Both the position numbers and the translations under genes were made by a program. Positions 34,069 to 46,500 of a DNA stretch of 64,000 bases are shown here, one piece after another; position 1 is the first letter of the stretch, and each line of letters begins with the position of its first letter. The DNA is from Turritopsis dohrnii (lineage: Eukaryota > Cnidaria > Hydrozoa > Anthoathecata > Oceaniidae). The DNA lies in the NCBI GenBank assembly GCA_027922465.2, contig BQMF02000102.1, forward strand, positions 744,001 to 808,000, read 5' to 3'. Below the pieces are notes generated by a model. That model saw only the letters and a list, made by a program, of their open reading frames with translations. It made no database searches and was not told where the DNA came from.

Positions 34069-34509
34069 GGCTACAATCAAGGTCCTGGTGGCTATCAGGG
34101 CTATCAACAGCAACCAACCGGTGGCTACCAGCGGCCACCTGGTGGATATCAACAGCCTCCTGGTGGATATCAGCAGCCACCTGGTGGATATCAACAGTCT
34201 CCTGGCGGATATCAGCAGCCACCTGGTGGATATCAACAGCCACCTGGCGGATATCAAAGGCCACCTGGTGGATATCAGCAGCCTCCTGGTGGATATCAAC
34301 AACACCCTAGTGGATATCAGCAAGGTCCGGGTGGGTACAGGCCTCCAGCATCAGGTGGTTACCAGCAAAGTCGTGGTGGTTATAGTCAACAGAATGTTGG
34401 TTACCAACAGACTGGCCAGATGCAGTACCAGCCGGGGCAAGCAGGCCCTGTTTCAGGTCCTAGACCTCCTCCACAAGGAATAGACCCAACACTGTGGGGA
34501 TGGTTTCAG
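34069..34509 (+). CDS. PEF1: Peflin exon: PGGYQQP repeat domain
   Basis: Acceptor TTGTTTAG at 34068, donor GTAACT at 34510, phase 0-0, 147 codons. It holds roughly ten heptad-like GGYQQPP units, then a Pro/Gly-rich linker and DPTLWGWFQ. An in-frame stop lies immediately upstream of the acceptor, so the exon must be spliced. The other two strands/frames also give open, repetitive ORFs because the DNA repeat has a 21-bp period. Confidence 0.9.
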
Positions 34510-37500
34510 GTAACTTAATGTTGTATGACTGCTTGTGAATATAGATGGTTTTTAATGTTTTTAATTTCTTTAGATGTAAACGTTGCTAGTACACCTTTCT
34601 TGTATCTTCAAAAAGCATACAGTGCTCCACTACTGTGTTTTGAAATGAACTATGCCTTACAAAGGTTGTGGAAGTTGAATTCAGTAGAAGTTCATCATTA
34701 GTAATTACAGTCTGTAGGCTTCATCACGACAGCTATGCGATCGCATTCCTGCGCGCTGTCGCGTAGCTAAAGCTATGCAATGGGCGTGTTTCTTCGCGTA
34801 GTTACGATTTAGCTTAGCATGAAAAACGTTTTCTTGTTGTTTATTGGATTTTTGCGTAAGCAAGAAATCTATTAAAACCTTCCGTGTTCTTCGTTCAATT
34901 TTCTTACTGTCCAAACTATACGTCCGCGGCGATTCTTTATGTCTAATATGGCACGTCGTTGAAATGTCAATTCCCGTGAAAGAAAATGGCGTACATCCAT
35001 TCTTAATTCAAAATTGTATCCATATCTCAAAATATCTTTTGAATCCTTGTGAGATGAATAATCAAAATTTCCAGAAACATTAGAAAGTGTTATAATGATG
35101 TTTTTATGTTACTAAAGTCTATGTCAACCGATTTGGCAGTTCGAACATTTTTTATGATTTCTAAGTCAAAATAGTAATCATAAAAAATGTTCGAACTGCC
35201 AAATCGTTTGACATCGACTTTATTTCATTATTTGAATCACATCAAGTGGGTATTACAAAGTATGAACAAAAAATGTAGAAATCCTTATGCCTGTTAAGGC
35301 TCTTGTACAATATTTGCGATGTTGTTTTTCATAGTACGCGATCTGTCCTTTATTATGTACCAATACAAAATCCTGTAAATCTATAGGCGTCGTCCTTGTT
35401 ATGGAGTGTTTGTCATAGAATGCGTTCAAAGAAATGTATTTTGAATCTATAAGTAATACTAGATGAGAAAGATAGTCATTATAATGGGAACACTATATTG
35501 ACAGGTCACGGAAACTAATAGAGAACTACTGGGAACAAGAAATTGTTGAAATATGTACCCATAATGTTCCTCATTGGTTATAGGCAGTTGATCGTGATAA
35601 CTCTGGATCAATCACTGCAGATGAATTACAACAGGCACTTCTTAACAATAACTGGTCGCATTTCAATCCCGAGACATGTCGACTGATGATTGGAATGTTT
35701 GACAAAAACAGGTATCATTGTTTTACGGCTATGTTTTAAAAACCATGTCTTCTATAAACAAAAAATGGAATTTTGTGGAACTTAAAACACTGTGGAAAAA
35801 CACTAAGGTTGTTGACAAGTCAGGTAAAAATTACAAAGAAAAAGATTTTACGACAAATCCATTGTTCATTATTTGCTAGCTTTCGGAGTTCTCAAGCCTC
35901 CATGCCCGTTTAAAATAAAATTTGACAAGAAACAGTTTATAAAGATAAAATATAATTAGTGTAATGATAAATAATAAACTAATTAGATAATTCTAAAAGT
36001 TTCGATTGTATGGGTCTGTTGAGAGGTGGTTTGTCGTCCATGAATGTGAGCTAAAAATTATTAGACTCATTAGACTAACACTTTGTATTAGAATTATGTT
36101 TGAATAAACATTTTTCTAATGGTGATCCTACTGTAAATATCTTATTAAATTTTTGGATTTTTTGCATGGACGCTTAATCGAGGGGGGCGCTTAATAAATG
36201 CTGGGTGCTTATAAAACTTTTATAATTTTGTACAAATTAAAGACAGCAGTAACTTTGATTTTTATAATTGTCCCTGGAAAATAAAACTGAGAAAAAGATT
36301 TAACAGAAAGTTAGATTTCGTCTAACTAGGTTTTTTAGTTTTTTAGTTTTAGTTTAAACAACATCGATATCATCTTCCTCACAGTGGGATAAAATGTTAC
36401 CAGGATACTGAGCATCCTCAACATCAGAATCGGTCATTTCAAATGGATTAGCAGTGTTGTCTCATTTGTTCCTTGAGCACTTTAGACCCTTCATCACAAG
36501 GTTTTCCAGGTTTAAAACAGCTAATTTGGTCATCTTTCTCGCCATTGTTGGCAATAAGGAATGTTTCTTAAATGAAGATTCAACCATCTCCTTAGGGAGG
36601 GCTTTCCATGCGGTTAAAATCCAATCAAGAACCAACCTTCGTGGTATAGGCTTCATGTTGCCACTTTCTGTGAACTGGTGAACACCATTACTTAACCATT
36701 TGTTGTACAACTATGCAATTTTTTGCAATGATTTCAGTGTTGATCTCTTTTTTACATCTTGTTCGGATATATGAACTGTTCCCAAAAAGATGTTTTGGCT
36801 TTCTTGCCTTTCATAGGTAAAGACTCATTAGAACTTAGAACACGTTTATGTAGCAAGTTGCATTATGTAGCATATTTAGAAGCAAGTTACCACATTGCAA
36901 CTTATGTCTAGTATTTAGATTGTCCCGTTGTATAAGAAATTTCTTTCAGTTTTAAGGAAATGTAGATCAAAAAAACTTCTTTTTTTCTTTTTTTTCCCGA
37001 TATTCTGAAGGAGCACTCCAAGACAAGGTATTACTTGTCTTCCAATAATTTTCCTAATGAAAGTTATAGCCCTTTAAAACTTTCTTGTTTTTCAATTTCC
37101 GTGACATCAATAACGCAGCTCTGTTTGAATGAGCCTATAATTCTTAGCTTCAAACATCGATAAAAGTAGCTTCTCTGAATTTTATGATGTATCTTCAAAT
37201 TACGAGAAGTCAATTAATGGTTTAATTATGATGATAAGCCAGAAGAAAAAGTAATTAAGAGGAGGAAAATAAACATATCTGGAAAATTATTTTATATGTT
37301 CTTTTTTGGACAACTAAGATTTTCAGCTTATAGCCAATTACAGCTTGGACACCTCTTGTTAAACAACGAGAAAGAATGTAACTTAAGATAGTGTAGGTAG
37401 GGCTTTAACACCTGTATTGATCTTCCATAATGTTTAAATTTGTTTAATCACACCTGCATGTTCTATCAAAAAAACTTTATGAAACGACTCAATTCTTTCA

Positions 37501-40500
37501 CACAGTGTTTATTTATGTTCTTACAAAAATCTAATTACCATGCTGAAAATAAGTCAATTTCTCTTTTATTTCTTTGTTTTTCATTTCTTCATAATATTTT
37601 CTTGCATTCAAATTTCTGTTTCTCTTTAAGAACAGATATCTGATATTTGATATATTTTACATTTGAGATCAGGTCTCATAGTTTTAAGCGACCTAGTAGC
37701 TATACAAGGTTAACACGGGAAGGCTATTAAGTACCATATTTTACATGTATTTTTGACAGCACTCTTTCTTTTGATGATTTTTCCATTGTTTGTAGTGAGT
37801 CTAATAATATTTACCTGACTTGTCATCAATATTATCTACATGATTTTACAACTTGTTCTCTGAACTTATTTCCTATCAAAATATAAAAAAGGATGTGTCA
37901 AATCAAACAGTGCAGCGATGGTGCAGTGGTCAGTACTTTCGTGTGCGACTGCTGTGACCTGTGTTTGAGTTCAGTCGACTTGTATATCAATACACAACTC
38001 CAATGCGCTTTAAAAGCAGCGTATCAGCGCATTAGAAGTCAATGACTGACTGCACACTGGCCTTCAGGCAAGTTAGAGCAATGCTATACGTATCTCTGGC
38101 TGTAAAGTCAACTAATTGTTGCAAGTCGGCGGGCTGAAGAAGCCCAAAACAAAGGACTAAACTCCCAGTTACTTACTAAATGTAACATTCGCAGTTTAAA
38201 GGTAGTGTCCGCTAAAAATTAAAATTTTATATTGTAGAAATATATAATTTTCACTAATTATGAATTTCTAGATCAAATTTCTTATTACATCATTTTCAGC
38301 CATGGAATCTCTAAGATGTGTTGGACGGCACGTTGTACCGTATATCATTTTTCTTTATTGTTACATGTGCACCGAAAGGATGTAAAGAAAAACGAGTTTT
38401 TAGGAATCATTGATCAGAAATTTATTTTTATTATGCATCTTTTACAAGTGCTGCACACTAGTTTTTCCACCTTCATGATGTCATACTCCAATTTACATTT
38501 GAGTTCCGTCTCCCGCTTGCATACCGTAACAAACTTTGCAGATTTGCCAACTTTTGAATTAGAAGCCATTTTAAGAAAACTGAGCATACAAAATTGAAAA
38601 CTAACTACTCGAATAAACTGAAAATTAAGAGTTTGCGATGGTTTCGATGATGATATGTTTTTTTTATGTTTTCATTGAATTGAGCAAAATTTGTTTCAAT
38701 TACGGAGCACGAAAGAACAAAGGACAGGTGTTCCATTTAAATTATTTTTTCTTCCAAATGAAAACATGCTATTTTTTCATCGTTGAATTTCATTCATAAC
38801 GTGAGTGTATCACTTGGGTTTTTATAAAGTCGTTTTTCAATATCCGAGCGCTATGCGTAGTTAAAAAACGATTCGTGAGAAATGGGAGTTTTACAAATTT
38901 TTAATTCGTAGAAACAAGAAATTGACTTGTGATTCACAAATAACGAATCCTTAATTCCAACCCTGTAATCGTCTTCTTCCATCCCCATATTGTCAACATG
39001 CTTTCAAAATGAAAACGAGATTAATTGTGACATCCATTGTGACTTGGTTAGAAAGAAATCTGTATTCAAATGTTTTATCACTAATTGAAAGCAGAATGCA
39101 AGGGAAAATAAGAACAATTCATGCTGAAAAGACTCTAATAAGAACAGCCAGCCTCAGGTCAGATTTCACTGGTTCTTATAAAAAACACAGGACGTAACAC
39201 AACAATACATATCTGGTCTCAAAAATACAACATTACCGATTTGCCAAATTATGGTCAAATCTAACGAAATGACTGGCAAATTCAAAATCAACATCTTTCA
39301 TATTTGTGCTTTGTACAAATTTTTATATTGCGAAACTTTCTAACTTTGGTCCAAATTTGGCCCAAATTTGGCCCAAATTGTCCAATTTTAGTCAAATCTG
39401 ACAAAATGACTGTCAAATTTGAAATCAGCACCTTTCAAATGTGATCTTCGCAAAATTTTCTGAAATTTGAAGAACTTTCTAAATTTGGTCCAAATTTGGC
39501 CTTAATTGCCCAATTTTGGTCAAGTCTGTTATCATAATTGTGAAATTCGAAATCAGCACCTTTCAATTGTGCTTTCCGCAAGGGTTTATGAAAATTGGTC
39601 AACTGAAAGTACAAGTTTGTCCAAAAATGCGAATTCGGCAACGATGTCATGTAAACGTTGCACGAAATCGTTCATAACTTGGAGTAGTAGCAGGAGGGAG
39701 GAGGAGAAACCACGGATATTTTAAATACCTTACTCTACCACGGGTGTCCTAAAGTCAAAAAGCGTGTATTCGAAAATCAAGATATAAAGATATATTGTAT
39801 GTATAAAATAAATCTACTTGTCAATATACGTAATTTATCTTGTTGATTTTATATGCACTCCTTATCTGTTGCCATTTCCTTACAATTTCTGAAAAGACAC
39901 CACACTTCTCGGGCTTCAGAAGAGCACCCCAATGTGAAATCACCAGATTCTTACGTAAGCGTAATTTTTCTTATGTTAGCGTAAGAATTTTAAAGTTTGT
40001 CTTACGACTTATGGCTTGTGTAAGAATTATAAAAATTACGCTTTATGTAAAAAGTAAATTTCTTACAGCCTAAGAAAAATAAAGAATAAAAGAATAAAGG
40101 TTACATCAAGAATACTAAAATTTTGTTTTACGTTGTAAGAATTAAAAGAACGTTGAAAATACAACAGAAAAAAAGTCGAAAATGTTTTTATTGAAGGTTG
40201 AAAACATTTTCATGAGTACGAAAGAGAAAACATTTTATTTTAAAAAACGTTCTCTCTTCTGTATAATCCCGATTTGCTTTAAACATTTATGAAAGGAATA
40301 GCTAGGTTCAGGGTATTACAGTAAAATGTTACACTCAAGTTAATTATGCTTGAGTAATCATTTATTGTGTTGCACTTTCGTAATAAAAAAGGAGTAAAGT
40401 ATTATACTTGATAACATCTTATTCCGATTACGGATTTCCACAATTTTCAGACAATTGTCTTCAACCTTATGATGAAAAACTGAAGGAAACAGGTATGTAT

Positions 40501-43500
40501 TTTTATTTAAATGAAGTCAAGTATTTCAAAAAAGAACTTTTGCAACTCATCAAGCCGACGTTAAAATGTTTTCATTTCTCTCTCCCTGCATTCATCCTAC
40601 ACCCATCCTGTGTCGCAAACTATTATTGGAATAAAGTTACAGAAGTCAATAAAAATTGCTAAAAACATGAACATACATCTTCATTCGTAGTAACTTTTGA
40701 AATAACTGATTGTATGTCAGCGTTAGAAGTATCGTTTTAAAGTTGCTTTGCAAAAAACCCCTTGTGAAGCGAGGGGAAAATAGCGGTGCAGGCAAAAAAA
40801 TTTTAACTTTAGTGAAAGTGTTCTACCGATTTGGCGAGGGTATTTTTAACAAATTGCGAATTATATTTTATACATATTGCGATGCTTTTTAACTTTTCCT
40901 TGAATTCAGATAACTACTTTTGTTCAGCTCGGCACCCTTAGGAAGCTCCGAACTTCCACTAACTACATACATAACGGAATTAACATAAATACTTGTACTA
41001 AAAATGTAGGCGGAGCCACTCTGGTTAGAAACAAGGTAGAATCCTATGGATTCTGACTGACTTTCATTTCGCCGCTACTTGCATTTCTCAATGACGAAGA
41101 GTTTGATAGAATACCACTGGTTTCAGTCAGATTGTGAAGAAAAAATAAATCAAAACTTTTTTAATCTCGTCTTTATTCAATTGAATGTACATAATATTTT
41201 ACCAAGTACAGTTCAAATCGAAAAGAAATAGAATAAAATAGAATAAAAGTGCAAAAAAGAACAACTTTTCCCTCTAGAATGAAGCAAGATATTATTTACA
41301 TAAAAAACACTAGTACACTTTTCAGAAATAGCCAAAGTCCTGCCATATACAATATCAACTATATATCCGATATATCAAATTCGTTTAACTCGTCATTGTT
41401 GCTTTCGAGATCAGATAGCGTAACAGAAGTAATGTCAATCACAGTATATCCACTGGCAGAAGCACTTGCTACATTGCTTCTTTTCGATGGGTATTTTCGT
41501 GGTTTTGCTCCTCCTAAATGTCATGTTTTCTCTTGGAACCATCTATCGATAAATGGATCTGGGTTGAACTCAACAATTCCAACACCTTCTTCTCCGACAT
41601 GCATTTGGATTTCCAATCATTGTTGACCCAAGCAATTCCTCAATTCGGCTTTGATGCGATTCATTCTGCTAAAAACTTGTTCTAGCTTAGCGTTGGTAAA
41701 CGAGGTGATCAGTAGAATCTCAATTAGGTGCAGGATATTTTTGCACTGTTCTTTAATGCCTTCGTTGGTGAATATCTCCTTCCAGATCTTCAAGTAATCA
41801 ACCTTTGAACGTGCTTGCAGCATGGGTAAAATAGTGAGCTTAAGGCAATCCCATTCGGTTGGAATTTCAAGCCATTCTTGCTCATCAGGTCGTTGTAATA
41901 ATTTGTTAATTCTTTAATTTCATCGCCACAGTAATTTGAAAGGACTTCATCGAGTGGCCAAGAGGAAACATCAAGAACTTTGGTGATGGTTGAAGACTAG
42001 AGAAGACGATAAATTTTCTACCTTCCATGGTTATGCTCAATTTGGAAATGATTTCCTTGTATAAATCAGGGTGGCCAGCGATCTGGAAAACCTGGAAAAG
42101 TCAGGGAAAATGAAAATCAGCCCAAAAAGTCAGGGAAAAGTCAGGGAAAAACGAGAAAATTGGGAAAGTCAGGGAAAAGTCAGGGAAATTTTGAGGCTTG
42201 TGTTTCCTATTAGAAGAATCTTTCTTAACTATTATGATGTTAACATAACAGGCTCGGGGTTAGTCAGGGAAATTTGCTGAGAGTCAGGGAAAAGTCAGGA
42301 AAAATGTTAAGGCAAAAAAAGTGGCCACCCTGATGAATCTCCCAGGGTGCAAAATAACGGCCGGACACCGGACAAAGTCCGGTAAAAAATAGACTTGACC
42401 GGCAATTTTATCACAAAATGCTCTACTGAACAGGTCATCGTCCTGCCAATACATTTTCCCAAAAAAAGTAACCAACTAGTTGCTTTTTAATCTTGTGATA
42501 TTTTTTCTTAACTACGTTATTATTATTTTTTTTCTTGTTGCGCAGTAAAAAGTCAGTTTTCTTCTTCGTTTTACTTTCGACTTTCCACCTCTTGTTCGCG
42601 TGATATGAAAACAAACTTTCAACTGAGAGTTTGTTAGTAAAACTTTTATTAATTACAACGTATATATCGTTGATTAGTAACAGCGGAGGAGAACGCATGT
42701 AAAATGTGCGAAATGTTTTATTATTCATTTTGGCAGACAACAGGTGAAGTAAGAAGAAAGTGATGTTTTGCAGGTTGACGCATGGTAAATTTATCCAGAA
42801 AGTTTATTTAGTGTCAGTCTTTTATTCTACACAATCAATGTTGATGATTACAAATAAAGAAAAAGGTTAAACACAGACGACGAAGTAAATGTTTATTTTC
42901 ATAAAGAAGCAAATTGAAATGTCGAAGAGAAAGTTGATAATAATTATTATTTTTAGACAGTCCGATTTGCTCAAGTTTATCTGTGAATTATTTCACCACA
43001 AGCATTATGATATGAGACATAAGATCTACCGCTCGTCAATAGTTCAGTGGTGAAGAGATAAAGCTAATGTATTGTTAGTTTCAGTGATTGGGGTTCACTG
43101 ATAACTAGCTGGCTTGGGACGCCAAGTTGCTAGAATCGTCCCCGTCACCGGCAATATGAAAGACTTAACTTGAAACTTGTTTCATTTCTTCAAACAAGCA
43201 CTTAATCAGTGACCTGTCAACATCTTCAATGAGCAGTTTTGTGAGGGTCTCCTTTTATGTGCTTTTCCAGGGCATCCTTTTTAATTTATTCTGTTCCATC
43301 TACCCAGGCTTGCCTAATCCTTTTATTCCTTTAATGCGATCAATGACCTTGGTGCAAACGACACATTTCATTCGTTTTACTTTCCCATTGGATGTTTTCA
43401 GTACATTGACTTTGTATTTTAAAGTTTGCTCCCATTTTTTTACACTCTTCAAACTAGCCATCTTTCTCATTTCTGTTACTGTTTGTTTCCTTTTCACTAT

Positions 43501-46500
43501 TATTCTTTTTTTCACTCCTAATTTTTTTACTTTTTTGAAGATTAAAGTAAAAGTTCTTTTTGTATTGGAAAGTAATGAATGTAATGAATGAATAAACTTG
43601 TTTTTATAAACAAAGAACAAGATAAACCTGTTTTTTTTTTTCATTTTGTGTTTAAATGAATGAAAAAAAGCTGTACTGCCATTTGTTTGGGAAAATAGGA
43701 GGAAACACTCCGTGATAAAGGGTGCATTTTCGGCAAGGTTGAATATGAAGTGTTTATTATTTTGCCGCACAAACGTGGAACAGCTTTCATAGGGAAACAC
43801 TGACTGCCGAAAGTTTTCGTTGTTAATCTATCTGAAACAAGAGAAAAACCTGTTTCAATTTCTTTTAAGGAAAACAATTATGCTGCCTGTGTTGCCAAAA
43901 ATAAAAAAGATATTTCTTATTTTCATTTTTCATTCTTGTTCCAGAACACCATAATGAAAAAAAAGTCAATTTGAAATTATGTACAGTAGACTCCCGGTTA
44001 TTCGAACCTGCACTTATTCGAATAATTCGGTTATTCGAAGTGAGATGGCGTTCCCCTTGGATCTGCTTACCCAACTCAGGCAAAAACACTCTCGGTTATT
44101 CGAACTTCAGTTATTCGAATAATTCGGTTATTCGAAGTGATTTCTATTCCCCTTGGGGCCAATTATAGGCTAAGTCACCCTCAGTTATTCGAATTTTTCT
44201 TATTGGGAGATCGTCGAGTGAGAACATTGATTTTCTGCGATTAAAACACTTTTTTTCTTCAAAAAATCAGGTTTCAATATTCATGGCTATTTACACTCTT
44301 CAAGCAATTTCTTCAAAAGTTCAATATTCTCCTTCGGTCCAGAGAATTGAAGCAAACAGGGGATCCTCAATCCCTTATCATCTCCAAAGTTAGTTCTTTT
44401 CCCTGTCACTTTTACTTTGCAAGTACACAACATCTCTGACTTCAGAAAGTAAAATATCGTTTTGGCAAATTTTCCTGTTTTTCCTTTAGGCAAATGACCA
44501 ACAATATCTCCTTTTTTGCAGACCGCCACTGCATATTTGTCTATGTCGTTTGTTGGTTCCATTTTAGCTTCTAGGACTTCACCAATAACAGCGTTCCATT
44601 TCTTTTGATACTCATGATATCCCATAACGGTTGAGTTACTCTCATAATACTTGATAAGAATGATTTCTATCGGCTGTGTTTCGTTGATTATCATTGAAAC
44701 AAGATCCATTGTAATTTTCACTTCTTCGTCCTAATTGTGGTGTGACTGCTTTGTTGTTGTGTTGTTTCGTTTCGTTTTATAACATTCGAACGTTTTAAAA
44801 GGATCATTCAAAATTCGAACGTTTCCTTTGATTTTCGAACGTTTCATCTAATTTTCGAACGTTTCGAAAGCTCGATTAAAAAACAAGTGGGTGGGTGTAA
44901 ACAAACTTTTTAAAGGCTCTTCAAATCCACATCAAAGATGGCAACCGCTCAGACAACGTCAAGGAAGAAAGCTGTTCTGACGATCAAAGAAAAATATCTT
45001 GCTTTGAAAGAGCTTGAAAAAGAAGGAACAACTAAAGAGTCTATTGCTAAAAAGTATGGTGTCCCACCTAACACACTTTCATACTGGGTTAAGAATAAAA
45101 GTGACATTTTTATCAAGTATGAATCAGGCCAGTATGGAGCTAAAAGACAAAAGCTTTCTTCCGGAAAATACGATAACATTGATAAAGCAGTTTACAAGTG
45201 GTTCGTTAACATTCGTGAAAGAACTGTGCCGATTAGTGGTCAAATCATTCGAGAAAAAGCATTGGATTTTGCAAAGCAATTCAACGAACCTGATTTTAAA
45301 GCTTCAGAAGGCTGGCTAGACAGATGGAAGCACAGACAAAACATCATTTACAGAATTATTTCTGGAGAGGAAAAGTCTTGTACACCAGAGATGACAGCAA
45401 GCTGGAAAGAAACACACCTGCCAACCATTTTGTCACGCTATGATTTACAAGACATTTTCAATGCTGATGAATTCGGCTTGTTCTACCAGATGCTTCCAAC
45501 AAATACCTATCATGCCAAAGGTGAAAGATGTGCTGGTGGAAAGTTCAGCAAAGTTCGTTTAACAGGACTTGCAGCAGGAAATGCCCTAGGTGAAAAGTTG
45601 CCCATGTTCGTTATCGGAAAATCAGTTACACCGCGCTGTTTCAAAGGAGTCAAAAGTCTTCCCTGGCAGTACAAAGCTCAAAAGAAGGCCTGGATGGATT
45701 CTGAAATCTTTACCGATTATGTGAAAAAACTCGATGCTAAATTTGAAACTGCGGGTCGAAATTGCCCAGCTCATCCAGAAGTCACTGGTCTTAAAGCAGT
45801 AGAATTAGTTTTTCTACCACCAAATACAACGTCTAAGACCCAGCCCATGGATCAAGGTGTAATCCGAGCATTGAAGGCATATTACCGGTCAAATCTTGTG
45901 AATTGTCAAATAAAGTTCATTGACGGCGGTAAAGAGGTCCCTAAAATTAACATTCTTGAAGGGATGCAAATCTTGGTCAAATCATGGGACGCTGTTTCAA
46001 AAGACACCGTTAAAAACTGCTTTAAGAAGGCAGGCATCTCAAAAGAAGCACAGATCACGAGTCTCAATGATGCTGATGACCCATTTAAATCTCTTTCTGA
46101 CAGCATAAGCGAGTTGACAAAAAGAGAAGTTGACGGCGACATCTTGAACGCAGATGATTTTGTGGATATTGATTTTGAGGTATGCACGAGTAAATCAATT
46201 GAATTGACTGATGAGGAAATCGTGGAAATCGTACTTAATGAGGACAAAGATCAAAACGAGCCGAATCTCGAAGATGACGATGATGATGAAATTGAGGCAC
46301 ATGACATCCCCCCGAAGAAGCCAAAGCAGTCAGAGTTGGAAGAGGACTTAGAATTGTTGGAAAGATGGTCTTTGTTTGACGAGAATGGTCTTGAAATCAG
46401 AAAGCAGTTAAACATAATAACACGTACATGTCAAAAACACTACATCGATAGTAAAAAACAATGTAGCATTAAAGATTTTTTTAAGAGTTGAACTCCTTGT

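Noticed and set aside
34036..34323. Minus-strand repeat ORFs (LLISTR and similar units)
   Set aside because: Antisense shadows of the 21-bp peflin repeat.
33926..34483. 185-codon ORF with repeated LVDI units
   Set aside because: It reads the peflin repeat exon in the wrong frame. The correct frame joins the EF-hand exons and needs a splice acceptor at 34068.
37909..37985. A tRNA gene on the plus strand
   Set aside because: It is tRNA-like in promoter boxes only; the SINE body follows.
43229..43591. 120-codon Phe-rich plus ORF
   Set aside because: It lies antisense to the hAT zinc-finger remnant, which has clear conserved motifs.
45906..46247. Minus ORF within the transposase
   Set aside because: Shadow of the plus-strand Tigger ORF.
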